From NCBI GenBank assembly GCA_902791215.1, contig CADAUZ010000002.1:122706-186705 (forward strand): DNA of 64,000 bases. The letters run 5' to 3'. Of this stretch, positions 40,842 to 51,420 are shown one piece after another. Both the position numbers and the translations under genes were made by a program. Source of the DNA: Oscillospiraceae bacterium (lineage in GTDB: Bacteria; Bacillota; Clostridia; Oscillospirales; Oscillospiraceae). Under the pieces are notes generated by a model. That model was not told the origin of the DNA. It was given only the letters and a program-made list of their open reading frames with translations, and did not search any database. The number at the start of each line of letters is the position of its first letter. The first letter of the stretch is position 1.

Positions 40842-42035
40842 ATGAGCAAGGAAAGCCACGGCTTTACCACCACGGCCATTCACGGCCACAGCATCAAGGA
40901 CGCAAACGGCGCGCTTATCACGCCGATCTATAATACATCCACCTTTGTTTTCGATTCCACTGCCCAGGGCGCGGCGCGTTTTGCGCTGGAAGAGCCCGGC
41001 TATATTTATGCCCGCCTCGGCAATCCCACCTGCACCGCCGTGGAAGAGACGCTTGCAAAGCTCGAGGGCGGCGAGGCCGCCCTCATCACCGTCTCCGGCA
41101 TGGGCGCCATCACCGCCACGATCTGGACCTGCATCTCGGCAGGGGAGGAGATCGTCGCCGACAAGACCCTCTACGGCTGCACCTTCGAGTTCTTTGAACA
41201 CCACCTCAGCCGCTTCGGCGTCAAGGTGCATTTCATCGAAATGACCAATGAGGACGAACTTCGCGCGGCCCTCAGCGACAAGACCCGCATCGTCTACCTC
41301 GAGACCCCCGCAAACCCCAACCTCAAGATCACCGACATCGAAAAGACCGCAAAAATCGCCCACGACTATAACCCCGCCATCAAGGTCATCTGCGACAACA
41401 CCTTCTGCTCTCCCTACATCCAGCGCCCGCTGGAGCTGGGCGCGGATATCGTCATCCACTCCGCCACCAAGTACCTGAACGGCCACGGCGACCTGCTGGC
41501 GGGCGTGGTGGTCAGCGACGCGGAGACCATCAACAACATCCGCCTCATCGGCATCAAGGACATGACCGGCGCCTTCATGCCCGCCAATGAAGCCTACCTG
41601 GTGGACCGCGGCCTCAAGACGCTGGAGATCCGCATGCAGCGCCACTGTGACAGTGCCATGAAGGTGGCACAGTACCTCAAGACCTGCGACAAGGTGGAGA
41701 AGGTCTACTACCCCGGCCTTGAGGATCACGAGGGCCACGAGATCGCCAAAAGGCAGATGCACGGCATGTACGGCGGCATGGTGAGCTTCGTCGTCAAGGG
41801 CGGGCGCGCAAAGGCGGCCGTCGTTGCCGACAGCGTGAAGGTCGCGACTCTCGCCGTCTCTCTTGGCGCAGCCGAAACTCTCATCGAGCATCCGGCCTCC
41901 ATGACCCACTCCCCCTACACCGAGGAGGAGCTGGAGACCGCAAATATCGCCCCGGGCCTCATCCGCTTCTCTGTTGGCCTGGAGAACCCCGAGGACATCA
42001 TCGCCGACCTTGAGCAGGCCTTTGCCAAGATCTGA
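40842..42035 (+). CDS. mgl: Methionine gamma-lyase
   Basis: This protein has 397 residues. The ATG at 40842 follows CGGAGGAAC; the frame's earlier ATG is not used. It is a Cys/Met-metabolism PLP enzyme with [22 protein letters not shown], the PLP lysine in [11 protein letters not shown], and [12 protein letters not shown]. The cysteine at residue 113 of that last motif is a hallmark of methionine gamma-lyases against cystathionine lyases/synthases. It splits methionine into methanethiol, 2-oxobutyrate and ammonia. It lies divergent from the methylthioribose salvage cluster, with the 193-bp gap holding both promoters (TATAATtgaATTATA at 40675-40689). Confidence 0.93.
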   Translation: MSKESHGFTTTAIHGHSIKDANGALITPIYNTSTFVFDSTAQGAARFALEEPGYIYARLGNPTCTAVEETLAKLEGGEAALITVSGMGAITATIWTCISAGEEIVADKTLYGCTFEFFEHHLSRFGVKVHFIEMTNEDELRAALSDKTRIVYLETPANPNLKITDIEKTAKIAHDYNPAIKVICDNTFCSPYIQRPLELGADIVIHSATKYLNGHGDLLAGVVVSDAETINNIRLIGIKDMTGAFMPANEAYLVDRGLKTLEIRMQRHCDSAMKVAQYLKTCDKVEKVYYPGLEDHEGHEIAKRQMHGMYGGMVSFVVKGGRAKAAVVADSVKVATLAVSLGAAETLIEHPASMTHSPYTEEELETANIAPGLIRFSVGLENPEDIIADLEQAFAKI

Positions 42036-42038
42036 GCC

Positions 42039-42560
42039 GTGATACGCAAAGCGACAGCCGCCGACCTGGACGCCGTGGAGGCGCTGTACAGTGAGATCCA
42101 CGACGCCGAGGAGCGGGGGAGCATCACCACCGGCTGGCTCCGGGACATCTATCCCGTACGTGCGACAGCCGAGGCGGCAATCGCGCGGGATGACCTTTTC
42201 GTCATGATCGAGGACGGAAAGCTCATCGGTGCCGCCGTTATCAATCAGCTCCAGGTAGACGTATACGAGGGCGCGGCTTGGGAATACCCGGCCTCACCGG
42301 ACAAGGTCTGCGTCCTGCACACGCTGGTCATTTCACCCGCGGTATCGGGAAAAGGCTTCGGCAGCGCGTTTGTGCGGTACTATGAGGACTATGCCCGTGC
42401 TCATGGCTGCATGGCGCTTCGCATGGACACCAATGCGAGAAACCGCGCAGCCCGATGTCTCTACGCAAAGCTTGGCTACCGGGAGATCGGCACCGTGCCC
42501 ACCGTCTTCAACGGCATCCCGGGCGTGCAGCTTGTCCTGCTGGAAAAGCACCTGTCATAA
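42039..42560 (+). CDS. GNAT family N-acetyltransferase
   Basis: This protein has 173 residues and starts at GTG 42039, 3 bp after mgl, so it is probably co-transcribed. The GNAT fold is clear: IRKATAADLDAVEALYSEI, VLHTLVISPAVSGKGFGSAFV (acetyl-CoA loop with G-K-G-x-G in place of Q/RxxGxG/A), and MRMDTNARNRAARCLYAKLGY. The substrate is unknown. Confidence 0.88.
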   Translation: MIRKATAADLDAVEALYSEIHDAEERGSITTGWLRDIYPVRATAEAAIARDDLFVMIEDGKLIGAAVINQLQVDVYEGAAWEYPASPDKVCVLHTLVISPAVSGKGFGSAFVRYYEDYARAHGCMALRMDTNARNRAARCLYAKLGYREIGTVPTVFNGIPGVQLVLLEKHLS

Positions 42561-42572
42561 TCTGATAAAACC

Positions 42573-42603
42573 ACGCCCTGCGTATTGTCAGTACGCAGGG
42601 CGT
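42573..42603 (+). terminator. Terminator after the GNAT gene
   Basis: acgccctgcgta / tacgcagggcgt (42573-42584, 42592-42603) is a perfect 12-bp stem with a 7-nt loop. The T-run is poor on the plus side; on the minus side it is followed by ggttttatc. Confidence 0.7.
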
Positions 42604-42715
42604 AATGGCAGCACCGCACAATACGCCTGCGGCATTTTTCAGAATATTTGTGTTCTGATTTTGCTGCGTATTCTTGAAGTATCCAAAATTCATCCGAAAA
42701 CTGTTTTTTTGGGAG

Positions 42716-42743
42716 TTGACAACCTTTTGTTTTCGTGTATAAT
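42716..42743 (+). promoter_or_regulatory. Strong promoter of the Cys-rich peptide / radical SAM unit
   Basis: TTGACA (42716-42721) and TATAAT (42738-42743) are both perfect hexamers, 16 bp apart, with TGTATAAT giving an extended -10. The transcript would begin about 75 bp before the small ORF at 42826. Confidence 0.8.
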
Positions 42744-42825
42744 AGGTATATCAATTGAGCACAATTAAAAAGTACAAAATCGAATTACGCGATGTGGATG
42801 TTTTTCTGAAAGGAAGTTAGCTGTC

Positions 42826-42984
42826 ATGTACACTGTCAAAAAAATCGTCAATACCATCATCCGCTGTCTCGCCGCCTGCTGCGGTCTGTTCCTGATCATC
42901 CACTGCCGTGTCATCGCCGCCTGCCTTACCGGCATCGAAATGCCCGAAGCTCCCGCGTGGCACAAGAAATGCTTCCATTGCTGA
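42826..42984 (+). CDS. 52-residue cysteine-rich peptide upstream of a radical SAM enzyme
   Basis: The ATG at 42826 has AGGAAG 10 bp upstream and the stop is at 42982. The peptide begins MYTVKKIVNTII and has seven cysteines: C14, C18, C19, C27, C33, C49 and C52. Residues 7-37 are hydrophobic enough for one membrane helix. The hydrophilic tail has PEAPAWHKKCFHC at its end. It sits behind a near-consensus promoter and 17 bp before the radical SAM gene, so the two are one unit. It could be a substrate peptide, a Fe-S or metal carrier, or a membrane anchor. It does not fit the SCIFF spacing. Confidence 0.68.
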   Translation: MYTVKKIVNTIIRCLAACCGLFLIIHCRVIAACLTGIEMPEAPAWHKKCFHC

Positions 42985-43001
42985 ACAGGGGGGATCGCGC
43001 A

Positions 43002-44111
43002 ATGAGCCGGATCGATGAAAGCTTTGACATCCAGGCCTATATGACAAAGGGCGTGGAAAACGTCGTGGCCGACGCCCTGAAGGCCACCTTCAAGGACCCC
43101 AGAGAGAGCGCCTTCATGCTGAAATTCGCCGCGGCAAGCGTGGCGGCCTCCAAAAAGCGCCGGGAGGCGGAGGACAGAGGCGAGCATATCCCGCCCTTCC
43201 TGATTGCCAGCATCACCAGCCAGTGCAATCTGCACTGCGCGGGCTGCTACTCCCGCTGCAACAACGCCACCGTGGATGCCGCCCCGGTCGAGCAGCTCAC
43301 GGATGCTGAGTGGCTTCGGATCTTTGACGAGGCCGACGAGCTAGGCATCAGCTTCATCCTGCTTGCGGGCGGCGAGCCGATGCTCCGCCGGGACATCATC
43401 GAGGCCGCCGGGAAGAAGCCCAATATCCTGTTCCCGATCTTCACCAACGGCACCTTTATCGACAAGCGCTACTTTGAGCTTTTCGACCGCTGCCGCAACC
43501 TGATCCCCATCATGAGCATCGAGGGGGAGAAGGAGATCACCGACGCGCGCCGCGGCAAGGGCGTTTACGACAGCCTCATCCGCAGCATGGATGAGTTTAA
43601 GCGCCGCGGCCTGATCTTCGGCGCCTCCGTCACGGTGACAACGCAGAACATCAGGGAGGTCAGCTCCGACGCTTTTCTGAAAAAGCTGTCTGACCGTGGC
43701 TGCAAGGCCGTGGTCTTTGTGGAGTTCGTGCCGGTGACCGACGAGAGCAGAGAACTTGCCCCCGGCGATGCAGAGCGCGCATATCTGCGCGATGAGATCG
43801 AGAGACTGCGTGCCGAGCACCCGGAAATGGTCTACATATCCTTCCCTGGTGACGAGAAAAGCTCGGGCGGCTGCGTTGCGGCCGGGCGCGGCTTCTTCCA
43901 CATCAACTCCCACGGCGGCGCGGAGCCCTGTCCCTTCTCGCCTTATTCGGATGTGAACATCAAAAACAGCTCCCTGCGCGAGGCGCTGCACTCCCCGCTG
44001 TTCACAGCCCTCAGAAGCGGTGATATCCTGCTGGACGATCATGAGGGCGGCTGCGTCCTCTATGAAAAGCGTGCCCAGGTGGAAGCACTGCTCGCCGGTC
44101 AGCCGGTATAA
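43002..44111 (+). CDS. Radical SAM protein with C-terminal auxiliary-cluster region
   Basis: This protein has 369 residues. The ATG at 43002 follows AGGGGGG; the frame extends upstream but overlaps the small peptide. The radical SAM motif is ITSQCNLHCAGCYSR (CxxxCxxC) near residue 75, followed by LLAGGEPMLRRDI (the GGEP SAM motif). Near the end, GGCVAAGRGFFHINSHGGAEPCPFSPY and a late Cys resemble a SPASM/twitch domain holding an extra Fe-S cluster. Such enzymes modify peptides or porphyrins (AhbD/NirJ-like). The preceding Cys-rich peptide makes a peptide target or partner plausible. The first 60 residues are a helical N-terminal domain. Confidence 0.88.
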   Translation: MSRIDESFDIQAYMTKGVENVVADALKATFKDPRESAFMLKFAAASVAASKKRREAEDRGEHIPPFLIASITSQCNLHCAGCYSRCNNATVDAAPVEQLTDAEWLRIFDEADELGISFILLAGGEPMLRRDIIEAAGKKPNILFPIFTNGTFIDKRYFELFDRCRNLIPIMSIEGEKEITDARRGKGVYDSLIRSMDEFKRRGLIFGASVTVTTQNIREVSSDAFLKKLSDRGCKAVVFVEFVPVTDESRELAPGDAERAYLRDEIERLRAEHPEMVYISFPGDEKSSGGCVAAGRGFFHINSHGGAEPCPFSPYSDVNIKNSSLREALHSPLFTALRSGDILLDDHEGGCVLYEKRAQVEALLAGQPV

Positions 44112-44114
44112 CAG

Positions 44115-44156
44115 AAACACCCTGAATGCCTGCAAAGCAAGGCGTTCAGGGTGTTT
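44115..44156 (+). terminator. Terminator after the radical SAM gene
   Basis: aaacaccctgaatgcc / ggcgttcagggtgttt (44115-44130, 44141-44156) forms a 16-bp stem with one G-T pair; TTT ends the right arm. Confidence 0.8.
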
Positions 44157-44236
44157 CGCTGTCTGCTTTCAAGGAGCCGCAGCGCTCACCTCCCTCTGCG
44201 TGAGGCAACGGGATGACACGGAGTTTTGAGACAGCC

Positions 44237-44274
44237 TTTTCATAATATAGGTTACATAATTCGATTTACGTAAT
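44237..44274. repeat. Three 14-bp-phased TTTACATAAT-like units, 3' of the CARF nuclease
   Basis: ttttcataat (44237), gttacataat (44251) and tttacgtaat (44265) are spaced exactly 14 bp apart, with 4-bp variable spacers (atag, tcga). They lie just beyond the stop codon of the CARF nuclease gene. Confidence 0.65.
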
Positions 44275-44287
44275 CATAATTTGACTG

Positions 44288-45469
44288 TTATTTGATATCC
44301 CGCATCAGATTCTTCAGCCGCTTGTCGATACGACCCTCTGTCAGGTCATTCAGGTCGATGACCGAGATGCCGAGCTCAGAGGCGCGGTTTCGCATGGCGG
44401 CCCCGCCGCGTTCTGCGGTGACGATGGCGGCACGCGCCATCTTGCCGCCGAAGCGGTCGCGCAGGATGGCAAGCTCGTTGAGGGCCTCGGTTTTCACGTC
44501 ACAGGTTTTGCAGCTGATGAAGACCGGGGTAACGCCGCGGGTACACATCACGTCCAGCTCATTGCTGACCGCCTTGTTGCCGCCATCCGCTTCCCAGTCC
44601 ACCACCGCGCTGGTTCGCACGTCATGAAACAGTCCCGTGTCGAGACAAGCCTTATAGACATAGAGCTCCAGGACGCTCCCCACATCCCGCAGCCAGGCGC
44701 GGACCTGTCCATCGCGGAAACGGAAGGACACGCTCTCATCCGGCACGATCTCAAGGTTTTGCAGAAAACCGATCTTCTCCATGGCCCGCAGGGCATCCAC
44801 CGGGGCTTCGATCCTGGAACCGCGTTCCCCCTTCACCCGATATGCGCCATGGACCTCCAGACTGTAGGAGCCGTCGGGACGGGAGGGAGAGATGCGCTGC
44901 ATAAAGTTGACGGTCCGTGTCCAGCCCCGGCGGTGGGCAAGGTAAAGCCCGAAAAAGGGCCCCACGTCGTCAAGGTATTTGAAAAGAATAGCGTTGTCAA
45001 CACGGCCGGAGCGCATGGAGCCGCCCGCCATCATGAAGCAGTCCTCCACCGTATACTGCACATTGCAGGGCAGGGCTTCGACAAAGGCTGCGCCTCGAAT
45101 ATCATAGAAGCAGTTCTGGCGGCGGGAATATGTAAAGACCGGGATCTCTGCCTCCGCGCACAGGAGGCCGGCCGCGAAGAGCACCGCATCCGTACCGCCG
45201 GTGATGTCCAGGGCGCAGTCCCAGTACTGCTCAACGATGCCGCGAAAAAGCTCCAGCATACTCTCGGTTTCGTACACACTGGCACGAGCAAAAAACAGCA
45301 TCGGCGAAAGACCGCGGTGCTTGAAGTAGGCGTCCAGCTTTGCGCGGACGCGCTTCTCATTCTGAAAATCGTCCGGGCAGACATAGACCACCCGCTCCGG
45401 GCGGAACACCTCCACCCCCAGCACGTTTTCCAGCGGTCGTTCGTCATATAGCTCAATAAGTGTTTGCAT
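44288..45469 (-). CDS. Card1/Can2-like CARF-domain nuclease (DUF1887 family), without a CRISPR locus
   Basis: This protein has 393 residues with GGGGA before the ATG. The N-terminal half is a CARF/Rossmann domain: PERVVYVCPDDFQNEKR, the loop CALDITGGTDAVLFAAG (about 85-101) that in this family contacts cyclic oligoadenylate, and IPVFTYSRR. The C-terminal half is a PD-(D/E)xK-type nuclease: E268 in VLELYVYKAC, D306 in NELDVMCTRG, and FISCKTCD with C320-K321 in the x-C-K position seen in DUF1887. Relatives Card1 and Can2 are cA4-activated DNases/RNases of type III CRISPR systems. No cas gene or CRISPR array occurs in the window. Phased TTTACATAAT arrays flank the gene on both sides. Confidence 0.87.
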   Translation of the reverse strand: MQTLIELYDERPLENVLGVEVFRPERVVYVCPDDFQNEKRVRAKLDAYFKHRGLSPMLFFARASVYETESMLELFRGIVEQYWDCALDITGGTDAVLFAAGLLCAEAEIPVFTYSRRQNCFYDIRGAAFVEALPCNVQYTVEDCFMMAGGSMRSGRVDNAILFKYLDDVGPFFGLYLAHRRGWTRTVNFMQRISPSRPDGSYSLEVHGAYRVKGERGSRIEAPVDALRAMEKIGFLQNLEIVPDESVSFRFRDGQVRAWLRDVGSVLELYVYKACLDTGLFHDVRTSAVVDWEADGGNKAVSNELDVMCTRGVTPVFISCKTCDVKTEALNELAILRDRFGGKMARAAIVTAERGGAAMRNRASELGISVIDLNDLTEGRIDKRLKNLMRDIK

Positions 45470-45494
45470 ATCATGTCCCCTTGTCTGCAGAAGA

Positions 45495-45573
45495 TTACCG
45501 TAATTGTATTCACATAATATGATTTACGCAACACAGTTTACATAAAAATATTAACATATAACTATATACATAA

Positions 45574-45574
<1 letters not shown>
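45495..45574. repeat. Six 14-bp-phased TTTACATAAT-like units in the CARF nuclease promoter region
   Basis: The units start at 45495, 45509, 45523, 45537, 45551 and 45565: ttaccgtaat, ttcacataat, tttacgcaac, tttacataaa, ttaacatata, tatacataac. Each 10-bp unit is followed by a 4-bp variable spacer (tgta, atga, acag, aata, acta). The array fills most of the gap between recG and the CARF nuclease start. An operator array for an unknown DNA-binding protein is the simplest reading. Confidence 0.7.
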
Positions 45575-47628
<2,054 letters not shown>

Positions 47629-47634
47629 CGTTGA

Positions 47635-48681
47635 TTACTCCACGTAGCGAAGCGTATAGCTGTTGTTGGTCAGGGTGAATTTTTCGATCAGCCCCTTGGT
47701 GCAGATGACCTCATTGTCGGTGTTGACCAGCACCATGTCAAAGCCGCCGTACTGCCGCCAGTAGTTGAGCGCCTTGCTCTGCCCCAGCACGAACATGGCG
47801 GTGGACAGGCAGTCGGCCAGGGTGCCGTCCTCGGTCACGATGGTGACGGATTTGAGAGTATTGTTGATGGGCCTGCCGGTTTCGGGATTGATGAGGTGGT
47901 GATAAGTTTTGCCGTTCTGAATGAAGAAGCGCTGGTAGGTTCCGGAGGTGACCACCGCGATCTGGCCCACAGACAGCACGCCCACATAGCTTGCGGTGTT
48001 GTTCGGGTCCTGCACGGCGACGTTCCAGAAAGAGCCGTCGGGTTTGAGACCCAGGGTCTGGACATTGCCGCCGAGGGAGACGATGCCGCTTTTCACGCCC
48101 ACATTGCGCATGGCGCTGATGGCGTTGTCGGCGGCGCAGCCCTTGGCTACCGCGCCGAAGCTGATGGCGGTCCCGGCGGGGAAGGACACCGCGTAGGAGC
48201 CGGAGCTCGGAAAGCTCGTGAGCACCATCTTGTCAAAGCCGCGGCGCACAAGGTCTTCCCAAAGCTCCTCGTCTGTCGGCACATAGTAGCGCCCGCTGTC
48301 AAAGCCCCACTTCTGGATGACAGGGTAGATGGTGAGATCCAGTGCACCGCCGCTTTGCTTATAGACGGTCTGCGCGGTGGAGAGCATATTTGCCACCTGA
48401 CCCGAGACGGAGACGTTGCCGCCGTTTGCGTGGTTGATGGCATAGGTGGTGCTGGTCTCAATGTCGGGGTCGAGCATGTCGTTCATGGACTGAATGACGC
48501 CCTGCGCAGCGGTGAGACCCCGCTCGGCATTGCGACCGTATGCGGTGAGCGTCATGATGGTATCCATGGCGAAGACCTGCCGTTGCGCCATCTTTGCTTC
48601 TCCGCAGCCTGCCAGGGGCAGTACCATGCACAGACACAGGCACAGAAGCACCAACTTTTTGAGCGTTCCAAGCTTTTTCAT
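47635..48681 (-). CDS. apbE: FAD:protein FMN transferase, lipoprotein
   Basis: This protein has 348 residues. The ATG at 48681 follows AAAGGGGA; a longer frame is not supported. The N-terminus is a lipoprotein signal with the lipobox LAGC (Cys26), placing the enzyme outside the membrane. It attaches FMN to Thr/Ser of flavoproteins such as Rnf/Nqr subunits. The motifs FAMDTIMTLTAYG, SFGAVAKGCAADNAI, SLGGNVQTLG and THLINPETG-like YHHLINPETGRPI are clear, with the metal-binding acidic residues near GTLADCLSTAMFVLG. Confidence 0.95.
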   Translation of the reverse strand: MKKLGTLKKLVLLCLCLCMVLPLAGCGEAKMAQRQVFAMDTIMTLTAYGRNAERGLTAAQGVIQSMNDMLDPDIETSTTYAINHANGGNVSVSGQVANMLSTAQTVYKQSGGALDLTIYPVIQKWGFDSGRYYVPTDEELWEDLVRRGFDKMVLTSFPSSGSYAVSFPAGTAISFGAVAKGCAADNAISAMRNVGVKSGIVSLGGNVQTLGLKPDGSFWNVAVQDPNNTASYVGVLSVGQIAVVTSGTYQRFFIQNGKTYHHLINPETGRPINNTLKSVTIVTEDGTLADCLSTAMFVLGQSKALNYWRQYGGFDMVLVNTDNEVICTKGLIEKFTLTNNSYTLRYVE

Positions 48682-48838
48682 AGGGAATCCCCTTTGATGT
48701 CGAAAAGATTTCCGCGGCAAAGTGCAAAACGCACTTGCCATCGGCTGGAAAGTTTGCTATAATACAGTCCGTTCCCGTGAATGACGAACACTGATATTAT
48801 ACCAGAATCCGTGTTCGTTGTAAATACGGGCCGTATAT

Positions 48839-48915
48839 GCGGCTGTAGCTCAGCTGGATAGAGTGCCAGACTCCGACTCTGGAGGTCGTGGGTTCGAATC
48901 CCGTCAGCCGTACCA
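48839..48915 (+). tRNA. tRNA-Arg (anticodon CCG)
   Basis: A full cloverleaf is present. The acceptor arms are gcggctg (48839) and cagccgt, with discriminator A and encoded CCA (48913-48915). The D arm is gctc...gagt, the anticodon stem CCAGA-ctCCGac-TCTGG gives anticodon CCG, and the T arm contains ggttcgaatcc. It reads the CGG codon. Confidence 0.95.
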
Positions 48916-48919
48916 AACG

Positions 48920-48970
48920 CACAAAATCCGAACCGGTTCTTCCCTGTGGGAGACGGGCTCGGATTTTGTG
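48920..48970 (+). terminator. Terminator after tRNA-Arg
   Basis: cacaaaatccga (48920-48931) pairs with tcggattttgtg (48959-48970), followed by TTTTCTTT. Confidence 0.85.
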
Positions 48971-49061
48971 TTTTCTTTGGGTATGAGTACTTCAGAAACG
49001 GCGTAAAGCGCAAAACCGAGCCTCAAAATAAGATCAAGAAACAGATTCGGAGGTAAAGATT

Positions 49062-49325
49062 ATGCGAAAACTGATTTCCTGCAAGTATCACGAGGATTCC
49101 CAGACCGTGGAGTTGCTGTATGGGGCTATCTTCTTTTATCTTTTTTCCTGCTCGGCGTATACGCTCTTTACCAACATCGCAGATAGTAGTATAACCATTG
49201 CTTATCTTAACCTCTATGCGTTTACAATCAATCCGCCAGTAGAACCCCTCGAAAAAGTTGAGAAAATTATAAATCTGGTTTTTGAAAATCCTAAATCGCT
49301 TAGATATAGAGATCAATTTAGCTAA
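49062..49325 (+). CDS. Small hypothetical protein with a hydrophobic segment
   Basis: This protein has 87 residues. The ATG at 49062 has GGAGG with an 8-bp gap. Residues about 17-38 (LLYGAIFFYLFSCSAYTLF) could span the membrane; the C-terminal half is charged (EPLEKVEKIINLVFENPKSL). The DNA is much more AT-rich than the neighbouring core genes, suggesting recent acquisition. I recognise no family. Confidence 0.5.
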   Translation: MRKLISCKYHEDSQTVELLYGAIFFYLFSCSAYTLFTNIADSSITIAYLNLYAFTINPPVEPLEKVEKIINLVFENPKSLRYRDQFS

Positions 49326-49523
49326 ATACAATGATTCTTATACCCCGTTTGCAAACCGGGATTTTTTCAAAATTACGGCTTATAATCCCGAACAGTGTGT
49401 GGCGAAAGCGTAAATCCGACTTTGCCGCACACTTTTGGTTTTATACTTGGAAACGATACAAGCACTGTGCTGATACGATACAAACGGTCTGCACGGTGCT
49501 TTTTCGTTTTGGAAGGAGAACAC

Positions 49524-50066
49524 ATGGAACAAAAATCCAACGCTTTTCTGGAAACAGAAAAACTCTCGACTCTGATGCGGAAGTACTCGCTTCCCTGCAT
49601 CATTTCCCTGGTTGTGGCGGCGCTCTACAACATTGTCGATCAGATCTTCATTGCCAACGCCGACTATATCGGCTCCTACGGCAACGCGGCCAATACGGTC
49701 GTTTTCCCATTGACCGTAGTCGCGCTGGCTATCGCCGTCATGATCGGGGATGGTGCCTGTGCTTTCGTTTCGATCTCGCTGGGAGCAGACCGGAAGGACG
49801 ACGCCCACCGCTATCTGCAGGCCCTGGGCAAGGCCGGGCCTTCCATGATCCTGTCGCTGGTAAGGGAGATCATCTTCGGCGTCTTTCTGCCGATCCTGCT
49901 TCCGCGCTTCTTTGGTCTGGACGGCGTGCTCTATTCCTTCCCGACGGCGGACGTACTGATCTTTATCCTGACGGTCATCGTTATCCTGCAAGTTTACCGT
50001 GAACTCAGTGCTGAAAACCGCATAATTAATATGAAAACGAAGGCAAGAGCATTATCTGCGCCCTAA
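49524..50066 (+). pseudogene. MATE-family efflux protein with a large internal deletion
   Basis: This is a 180-codon open frame with ribosome site GGAAGGAG. Residues 1 to about 93 match the start of a MATE/NorM transporter (RKYSLPCIISLVVAALYNIVDQIFI; GDGACAFVSISLG). From about residue 94 the sequence is the C-terminal end of the same family (LQALGKAGPSMILSLVREIIFGVFLPILLPRFFGLDGVLY...). Intact members have about 450 residues, so some 270 internal residues are gone, apparently by an in-frame deletion near 49800. It is unlikely to transport. Confidence 0.85.
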
Positions 50067-50116
50067 ACTCGCAGCTATTCTTATATAGGAATGTTCACAA
50101 ATTGTTCACACGAAAA

Positions 50117-50158
50117 TTAGCACTCTCGGCTTGACAGTGCTAAAATTGGTGATATAAT
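50117..50158 (+). promoter_or_regulatory. CIRCE operator and promoter of the hsp20 gene
   Basis: TTAGCACTC (50117-50125), 9 bp, then CAGTGCTAA (50135-50143) is a CIRCE element with one mismatch in the right arm. A -35 TTGACA (50131-50136) lies inside it and TATAAT (50153-50158) follows 16 bp later. HrcA repression should block polymerase directly. Confidence 0.88.
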
Positions 50159-50257
50159 CATAATCGAACAGAGGAACGAAGATCGAATAGATGACCTCCA
50201 TCCCCCTTGCTCAGGTAACAAACAAAATGATTGCAGTATTTGAAGGAGGCATGACTT

Positions 50258-50704
50258 ATGTTACCGAGTATTTTTGGAGAGAGTTTGTTTGATGACTGGA
50301 TGGGCTTCCCGTTCAGAAGCTTTGAACCCGACGTGGATCGCAAGCTGTATGGGAAACATGCAGCACAAGTGATGAAGACCGACCTGAAGGAACACGATGA
50401 AGGCTACGAGCTGAAGGTGGACCTGCCGGGCTTCAAGAAGGATCAGATCGATCTGCAGTTGCAGAATGGTTACCTGACGATCACCGCTTCCAAGGGCCTC
50501 GAAGAAGAGGGCAAGGACAAGAAGGGCAAGATCGTTCATCAGGAACGCTACGAAGGCTCCATGACCAGAAGCTTCTATATCGGCGAGAATGTCAAGGAAG
50601 AAGATGTCCAAGCCAAGTTTGAGGATGGCGTCCTGACGCTTGACTTCCCGAAGGAGAAGCCGGTAGCGCTTCCGGAACGCAAGACCATTCAGATCCAAGG
50701 CTAA
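50258..50704 (+). CDS. Small heat shock protein (Hsp20/alpha-crystallin)
   Basis: This protein has 148 residues with ribosome site AAGGAGG. The alpha-crystallin domain occupies about 40-140, with YELKVDLPGFKKDQIDLQLQ, YLTITASKG and the C-terminal strand GVLTLDFPKEK. It is an ATP-independent holdase that keeps unfolding proteins soluble. It is controlled by the CIRCE/HrcA site upstream and may be co-transcribed with the next gene, which starts 30 bp after. Confidence 0.95.
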   Translation: MLPSIFGESLFDDWMGFPFRSFEPDVDRKLYGKHAAQVMKTDLKEHDEGYELKVDLPGFKKDQIDLQLQNGYLTITASKGLEEEGKDKKGKIVHQERYEGSMTRSFYIGENVKEEDVQAKFEDGVLTLDFPKEKPVALPERKTIQIQG

Positions 50705-50733
50705 TCATTACTACTCCAGCGCCCTGCCAAAAT

Positions 50734-51339
50734 TTGATTCTGGCTAATTATAAAGTTGAGAGCGAAGCGTATCAGGCCCTGTCTGAACTGAAACGCGACA
50801 CGACCAATGCCAACTATACAATTTCGCAGGCAGTAATCGTGAAGAAGGAAAATGACAAACTCACCATTATGGACGGCTTCGTCAATGGCACGATGAACGG
50901 TGACGACACGTGGAAGGGCAGCCTGATCGGCAGCCTTGTCGGCGTGCTCGGAGGTCCGCTCGGCGTATTGTTGGGCGGCAGCATGGGTATGCTGATCGGC
51001 GGTGCCGTTGATGCCAATGACATGGTGGACAATGCCTCTTTGCTGGAGAAGGCCGGTGACAGTATCCTCAATGGCGAAACCGCAATCATTCTGCTTGCAC
51101 AGGAAGAATACGAAACAGCCCTGACTGCGAAGCTTAATAACTTCGAAGTGTCCATTACCCGGTTTGATGCTGCTGAGGTTGCTGCAGAAGTCGAGCATGC
51201 ACGCGAACTTGAGAAGCAGATGGCTAAAGAGGCCCGGGAAAAGATGCGGGAAGAAAGGACCGAAGAGTTCAAGGAAACGGTCTCCAAAAAGAGTGAAGAA
51301 TTGAAAAACTGGTTTTCGCATCTTGGGAAAAAAGAGTAA
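50734..51339 (+). CDS. DUF1269-like glycine-zipper protein
   Basis: This protein has 201 residues and starts at TTG 50734, as no ATG or clear ribosome site exists. The body is MILANYKVESEAYQALSEL, then a glycine-rich hydrophobic segment (GSLIGSLVGVLGGPLGVLLGGSMGMLIGGAV, about 62-95), and a highly charged coiled coil at the C-terminus (ELEKQMAKEAREKMREERTEE). The family (DUF1269-like) is small and membrane-associated with no known function. Its location right after hsp20 suggests stress-linked expression. It may be translationally coupled to it. Confidence 0.75.
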   Translation: MILANYKVESEAYQALSELKRDTTNANYTISQAVIVKKENDKLTIMDGFVNGTMNGDDTWKGSLIGSLVGVLGGPLGVLLGGSMGMLIGGAVDANDMVDNASLLEKAGDSILNGETAIILLAQEEYETALTAKLNNFEVSITRFDAAEVAAEVEHARELEKQMAKEAREKMREERTEEFKETVSKKSEELKNWFSHLGKKE

Positions 51340-51420
51340 TCCTGACGCAGAAGATCGGCATTCCATAAGATCCCGGAGCACGGTATAATCTTAGCATCCT
51401 ATACATCAAGGAGACGAATC

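Noticed and set aside
44112..45573. Type III CRISPR locus near the CARF nuclease
   Set aside because: No cas10, csm/cmr genes or repeat array appear anywhere in the window.
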